Source: Medicago truncatula (taxonomy: Eukaryota; Streptophyta; Magnoliopsida; Fabales; Fabaceae). From it: 64,000 nt of DNA. The stretch is from contig NC_053046.1 of the NCBI RefSeq assembly GCF_003473485.1, positions 6,768,001-6,832,000 of the forward strand, written 5' to 3'. Of the stretch, positions 59,400-64,000 are shown piece by piece (within the stretch, counting starts at the first letter, position 1; each line of letters opens with the position of its first letter). Position numbers and translations under genes: made by a program. The notes beneath the pieces are model-generated. The model was given only the letters and a program-made list of their open reading frames with translations, was not told the DNA's origin and did not search any database.

Positions 59400-61560
59400 A
59401 TGATACAACTCATGTTACTGCTGAGATAGGGGAGGTTGGGAGCCACATTGTACATAGAAAAGACTCAAATACTGTAAAGGAGGGGCTAGTTTTGGATGCA
59501 AGGTTGTTAGAGGAAGTCCTTTAAGTACATATCTTCACTCTGAAGAGTGTTCCTCATAGTTGTCGTCTTACATTAATGATGTTCTTTATCAGGTTGTTGA
59601 TATCCCCAGGGTTCAACTATTATTGTTTCCTATTTTCACATCACATGTGTTCAAGCTGTAGACTATGTAGGATTGACTTTTGGTAATTGACAATCTTTCA
59701 ATAACATCACATTTTGGGTTGTTTGGCTTAGCGGAGAGAAGGTGACAATCACGCCAAGTTTCTTGATTGTGCGTTGAGTTGGTCTAGAAAAGATGGTATG
59801 AGTAATGGCGGAGATTATTATGAGGAGATAGAAAAGAGATGGACAATGCCTTCATGTTCATGGTGTTACCGATTGGAACTTCACATCAGCTGTGAAGGTG
59901 TTTTGTCATCTGGAGTGCCCTCATATAATGAAGATACCATGGAAATTTTTAGGTCAAACACTTGTATAGGTCACCTCCCTATATGTCGACCACTGTGTTT
60001 TTTGAAGCTCCCCTCGTGGTTTACATTGTTCTCAAGTTTATTAAATTGTTCCCTAAAGAGACATATTGTGGTAGAGATGGTTTGCGGACCCAACACCTAT
60101 TAGACGCGTTGTGTGGAGAAGAGTCGGTTGTGGCAAAAGATCTTTTATGTGCTATCACTTCATTGGTTAACTTATGGCTAGGAGAAAGATTCCCCTTGAG
60201 TTTGGTATAGAGTTTGTAGCTTATGCGCCCTTGACAATGTTGTTAAATTCAGGCGGTGGAATACACCCTATTGTAGTAGGTAGTATTTGGAGGCATTTGA
60301 TATCCAAGTTTGCTACGAAAGAAGTTGGAAAATATATGACAAATATCTCAATGACTTTCAATTTGGTGTTGGAGTTTCAAGTGGTGTATATGTCATTTTG
60401 CATACTGCCAACATGATGTTGAGCCAGTGACTTGGAGATGGTTTTGTGACTATGCTCACAATAGATTTCTAGAATGTTTTTAACTTGGTAGACAAGTCAA
60501 TATTGTTGCGTGAGATGAGATTAATATGCCCATCTATTTTTTATGGGTTGAGTTTCTTTATCGTCAGGCATCGAGATTATACCTTGGTGATAAACATATC
60601 ATGTCAGCCACTGGAGTGCAACAAGACAACACGTTATTGACGCTCCTTTTTTCTCTTTTGTTACACCCTCTTATTCATCAATTCAAAGATAGTTGCAAGC
60701 TTCTTTTTCATGCTTGGTATCTTGATGATGGGACTCTTGTAGGAGATTCAAATGAGGCTGCTAAAGCACTGAACATCATTCGGGAATTTGAGCCATAATT
60801 GGGCCTTGAACTGGATATTCGTAAGACCGAAATCTTTTGGCCTTCAAGTGATGGTAATAAGAATCATATGGGGGTTTGTTTCCTTCAAACATTAGGAAGC
60901 CGACTTTGGGGGTGAAATTTCTCGGAGGAGCTATTAGCCGAGATAAATGCTTTATTAGAGGTTGACCATGAAGAGAGCTTTCAGGGTTGTTGAGTTAGTG
61001 CATCTTCTTCCACAACTAAGAGATTCTCATACTGAGCTTCTTCTACTTCGATCATACATGGGTATCACCAAAGTTTTCTTTGGCCTAAGGATGTGCCAAC
61101 CAATTCACATGGAAGAAGCGACTATGTTGTTCGATAAAGAGTTGTGTGGAGTGGTTGAGGATATTGTTGTTGATGGGGATCCTTTCTTTAGGGACCTTCA
61201 ACGGAGGTTGACTTCTTTACCTATCAGGTTTGAGGGTTGAGTTTATATACAACAGTAGAGTCTTCCTCGTATGCTTTTGTGGCTTCCTAGATACAGTCTT
61301 GGGTGCTGCAAGATCTTATTTTGAGAGACGATGAGAGTGTAGAAAGATTCCCCTGGAGTTTGGTATAGATCTTATTTGTAGTATGTACTCGAATTTTGAC
61401 AATATTTTGGATGGTCTTCGTGGTACGATTCCAGATTTTGACGTTAACAGTTTTACTAGCAAAGACATCGTCCCTCCTAAAATATAAAATGTTTTGGCGA
61501 GTGCTCTTTTTAGTAAAAGTGTTCAAGATATGAAAATGAAGTTTGCATACAACACATTTT
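59400..61560 (+). mobile_element. Decayed reverse-transcriptase-like gene (non-LTR type)
   Basis: Plus-strand pieces in successive frames: DGLRTQHLLDALCGEESVVA (about 60078), APLTMLLNSGGGIHPIVVGS and IWRHLISK (about 60220-60310), TGVQQDNTLLTLLFSLLLHP (about 60615), then HAWYLDDGTLVGDS (about 60708). The YLDD is the RT catalytic motif. Further on are GLELDIRKTEIFWPSSDG (about 60800) and ELLLLRSYMGITKVFFGLRM with FRDLQRRLTSLPIRFEG (about 61036-61240). This order is typical of a reverse-transcriptase family common in plant genomes, with many frame changes and stops. It lies 3' of MES3; a scrap of it lies in the matching place near MES2. 58960-59400 is AT-rich without a gene. Confidence 0.7.
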
Positions 61561-61731
61561 CAAAATTTCCTTCAGGCTATCCCCTATTATTGGATATTGA
61601 AAAAAAGTGATAACTTAGAGACAAATCAATTTATTCTTTACTGAAGTTCTTGAGTGATGGTACATTGATATTTAATCTTCATAATCATCGGTAATACTTT
61701 CTAAATTGAAATCAACAGGCATATTAATTTG

Positions 61732-63540
61732 CTAATAATATGCCCCCGCAATTTCTTGAAGATATGCAAAAAGCTCTTTTGGTTTGGAGAACATGGCCAT
61801 GTGATCAGCATCAACAATCACTTTGACATCATTAGCAGGGTTTCGTTCAATCATTGATAGCTGAAAATCATGCTCTAACACTTTGTCTTGTTGGCATACA
61901 ATGTAGACTTTTGCAACAGTTCCATAGTTGTTTTGTGTGACACTTGTTTTCTCTCCTAATAGTTCTTGATCAGCAAAGCTACGAACAGGTCTTATTAATG
62001 ACATTGCAAGGGACAAGTCCTGGTTTATATATAAGCATTTCAAAAAAATATAAGTATCGTATTTATTTTCCAAAGAATTTAAAAGTATTTTGTATGCATT
62101 TTTTGTGTGTCAACATAAGCCAGCATACCTCAGGTGGAGATAGTTGATACAACTTGGTTGCTAAGAATTGTGGTCCAAATAACATGGATCCATTTGGTTT
62201 ATCATTAGGGCTATCATCAAACATAATCTTTGTGTCCAAGCTGGAATCCAATCTCTGTTGATACTGCAATTTGCAAAATGAAGTTATAGAACAGTAATTG
62301 ATGAAGAAGAAAAAAATGGTTACTATTTTTTTTTATAGGCTACGTTTTTTCATTCTTTTCCAAAATTTGATTTTTTTTTCTTTCTAAAATTTTGATTTTA
62401 AAATTAGGGGTATGATGTTGATTTTTGGAACGTTGCTATTCTTTCATGTGTTTGGACACTTTAACCCTTATATATTTAAGAAAAGGACACAACTACTCTT
62501 TGTCTTAATTTTTAATTTAAAGTTAGAATTTTATCATTTTTTTTAACTCCAATGCAGTCCCTCATGATCTAATCGTCAATTCCAATGCAACTGTCAACAA
62601 AATGATCCACTTGCATTGAAAAATTTAGTCCTTTAAATCTGTTTTGAGACTAATTCTCAAGTAGTCAACGAGACATCTAACTTTTATATTTTTTTTAATG
62701 AAGTTGAGCTACCTTAATATATCCTATTTCAATTTTAGTTTATAATGATATACTTTAATTTTGATATGATTTAAAGTTGGCGTAGACTAGGTCATAAGTC
62801 TCTATTGGCCGGTTTGGCTAATTTCTATTCCTAATGTTTATTATATTTTTGCCAAGGAGAATTCTTTTAGATTACTAAAAAAATAAAAAATGTAAAAAGA
62901 ATTATTTATGCTCCCAGCTAGATTATTTTTGAAATTTCTATTTTTAACTTATGTCTTTTTTTTTTTTTTTTGAGGGAATTTTTAACTTATGTCTTATTCA
63001 CTTGATTCTCCACATATGCATGCATTATAAATTCACTTGATTAGCCACATATGTATGCATTATTATGACTTATGTCTTATTCACTAGATTAGCCACATAT
63101 GTATGCATCGTGCATATGTTCCCAAGGTTGATGATAACTATGAAATATGGGAAAAACACAAAATAGCAATAATTTAGTACCTCTTGGAGAAGAGTCAGGA
63201 AGCTTAGATCAGGAGAAGGCATGAAAGCTGTGACAAATACAGCAGCTGCAATTTTCTTAGGAAATAATTCCATGGCCACAGATATACACATCCCACCTAA
63301 GCTATGACCCACTAGAATAACTCTCTGATCTTGTGGCAGTGACCTTAGAAATTCAATCAACGGTTCATAATAATCTGTGACAGAATCCAGCTCATGCACT
63401 TGCTTTGGATGGATTCCAGAAGCAGCCATGTCTAGTGATGTGACTTCGTGTCCAGCAGATTTTAACAGAGTAATTATCTTGTACCAACACCATGCCCCAT
63501 GGCAAGCTCCATGAACCAACACGAAATGGCTTGTATCCAT
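61732..63540 (-). CDS. Methylesterase / SABP2-like hydrolase, copy 3 (MES3)
   Basis: Exons 63540-63181, 62263-62129 and 62019-61732, in phase, 260 aa. The N-terminus MDTSHFVLVHGACHGAWCWY is three residues shorter than in copies 1 and 2 and closest to the family consensus. Ser80 (GHSLGG), Asp210 (QQDKV) and His238 (DADHMAM) sit almost exactly where SABP2 has Ser81, Asp210 and His238. Intron 1 is only 917 bases and lacks the MITE shared by MES1 and MES2, so this copy has the least altered structure. A TATA-like TTTATAAATATG lies about 40 bases upstream of the ATG. Substrate (salicylate, jasmonate or other methyl ester) not predictable. Confidence 0.9.
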
Positions 63541-64000
63541 GTCTAGTGCTCTGTTTTATGTTATGTTGCCTTTTGCACATATTTATAAAGGAAAATATTA
63601 CGGTATTTATTAAGATTATGAAAATAGAAATATTGTATCGGAAAACGGTGGAAAGTAATAAATTTTAACTTTTTAAAAGTTAAAATATTGTTGAATCCAA
63701 TGCAAATCTATTACGTTTAGAGGGCATTAGTTAGCGTAACTCATTAATAAAATAAATAGGGTCATGTTAACTAGTGTCTCTGGAGGCACTAGTTAAGGAT
63801 GTAAAAATAATTTTTTTTTTTATTAAAAACAACAACTTTTTGACTTTTCAATGCAAAGTTTTTACATTGGTTTTTCTTATATAGTGCCCGGGCGGATCTA
63901 TATCATATCCATGTGTGGCTATAGCGACACATGATTTTTTTTTTTAAAAAAGTTATTTATTTTAGCGACCGAATTTTGAGGCGACAAGTCATGAAAATGG
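63541..64000. other. Upstream of MES3, no gene; partial repeat ends
   Basis: Beyond the promoter, 63762-63800 has the small palindrome GTTAACTAGTGTCTCTGGAG/GCACTAGTTAA. Related versions are at 49478 and 58408, probably one end of a MITE family. 63880-64000 looks like another repeat cut by the window edge. Confidence 0.4.

Overview
This is a plant nuclear window. It is AT-rich, with intron-containing genes and many DNA transposons, LINEs and MITEs. Gene content and repeats point to a legume of the clover/Medicago type: a short RPW8-NBS-LRR gene, methylesterase and SKU5-like genes, and MITEs whose ends read GGCTTAATTG...GGTCCC. The species is inferred from general resemblance, not from a search.

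Left part (1-26 kb). A broken reticulon-like gene (1-824, cut by the window edge) is followed by a shortened RPW8/NB-ARC gene (1656-2663). Next come a shortened LINE that received an LTR element now reduced to a solo LTR (3751-7768), and a hAT-type element (8958-9625). A complete five-exon RPW8-NBS-LRR (RNL) gene lies on the minus strand (10570-15083), with a tRNA-Trp just upstream. A single-exon pentatricopeptide-repeat gene follows (17940-20189), then LINE remains. An identical second tRNA-Trp (24538-24609) sits beside an intact three-exon reticulon-like gene (24952-25869). The two reticulon copies and their upstream DNA are paralogous.

Middle part (27-39 kb). This holds an RTE-type LINE tail, a foldback element with a long (AT)n tract, a two-exon MYB/SANT-like gene (29799-30863) and a MULE-like element (31497-35359) containing a second, younger element. 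An eight-exon SKU5-similar (monocopper-oxidase-like) gene follows (35844-39444).

Right part (39.7-63.6 kb). Three tandem minus-strand methylesterase genes (MES1-3) have the same three-exon design and open reading frames of 262, 263 and 260 aa. Copies of the last exon of the SKU5-like gene lie 3' of MES2 and MES3, so the duplicated unit included the end of that gene. First introns are 7.0, 2.6 and 0.9 kb; much of the difference is MULE-type elements, a SINE and MITEs. Several have clear target-site duplications and an empty site in a sister copy, so many insertions can be ordered relative to the duplications.

I see no clearly new biological system. The most informative material is the MES array (possible exon-1 conversion, loss of a TATA-like box before MES2, TE-driven intron growth), the RNL pair with a P-loop-less but open derivative, the tRNA-Trp pair, and a circularly permuted inverted repeat at 22.3/24.3 kb. 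All exon boundaries were read by eye from GT-AG sites, reading phase and paralogue comparison.
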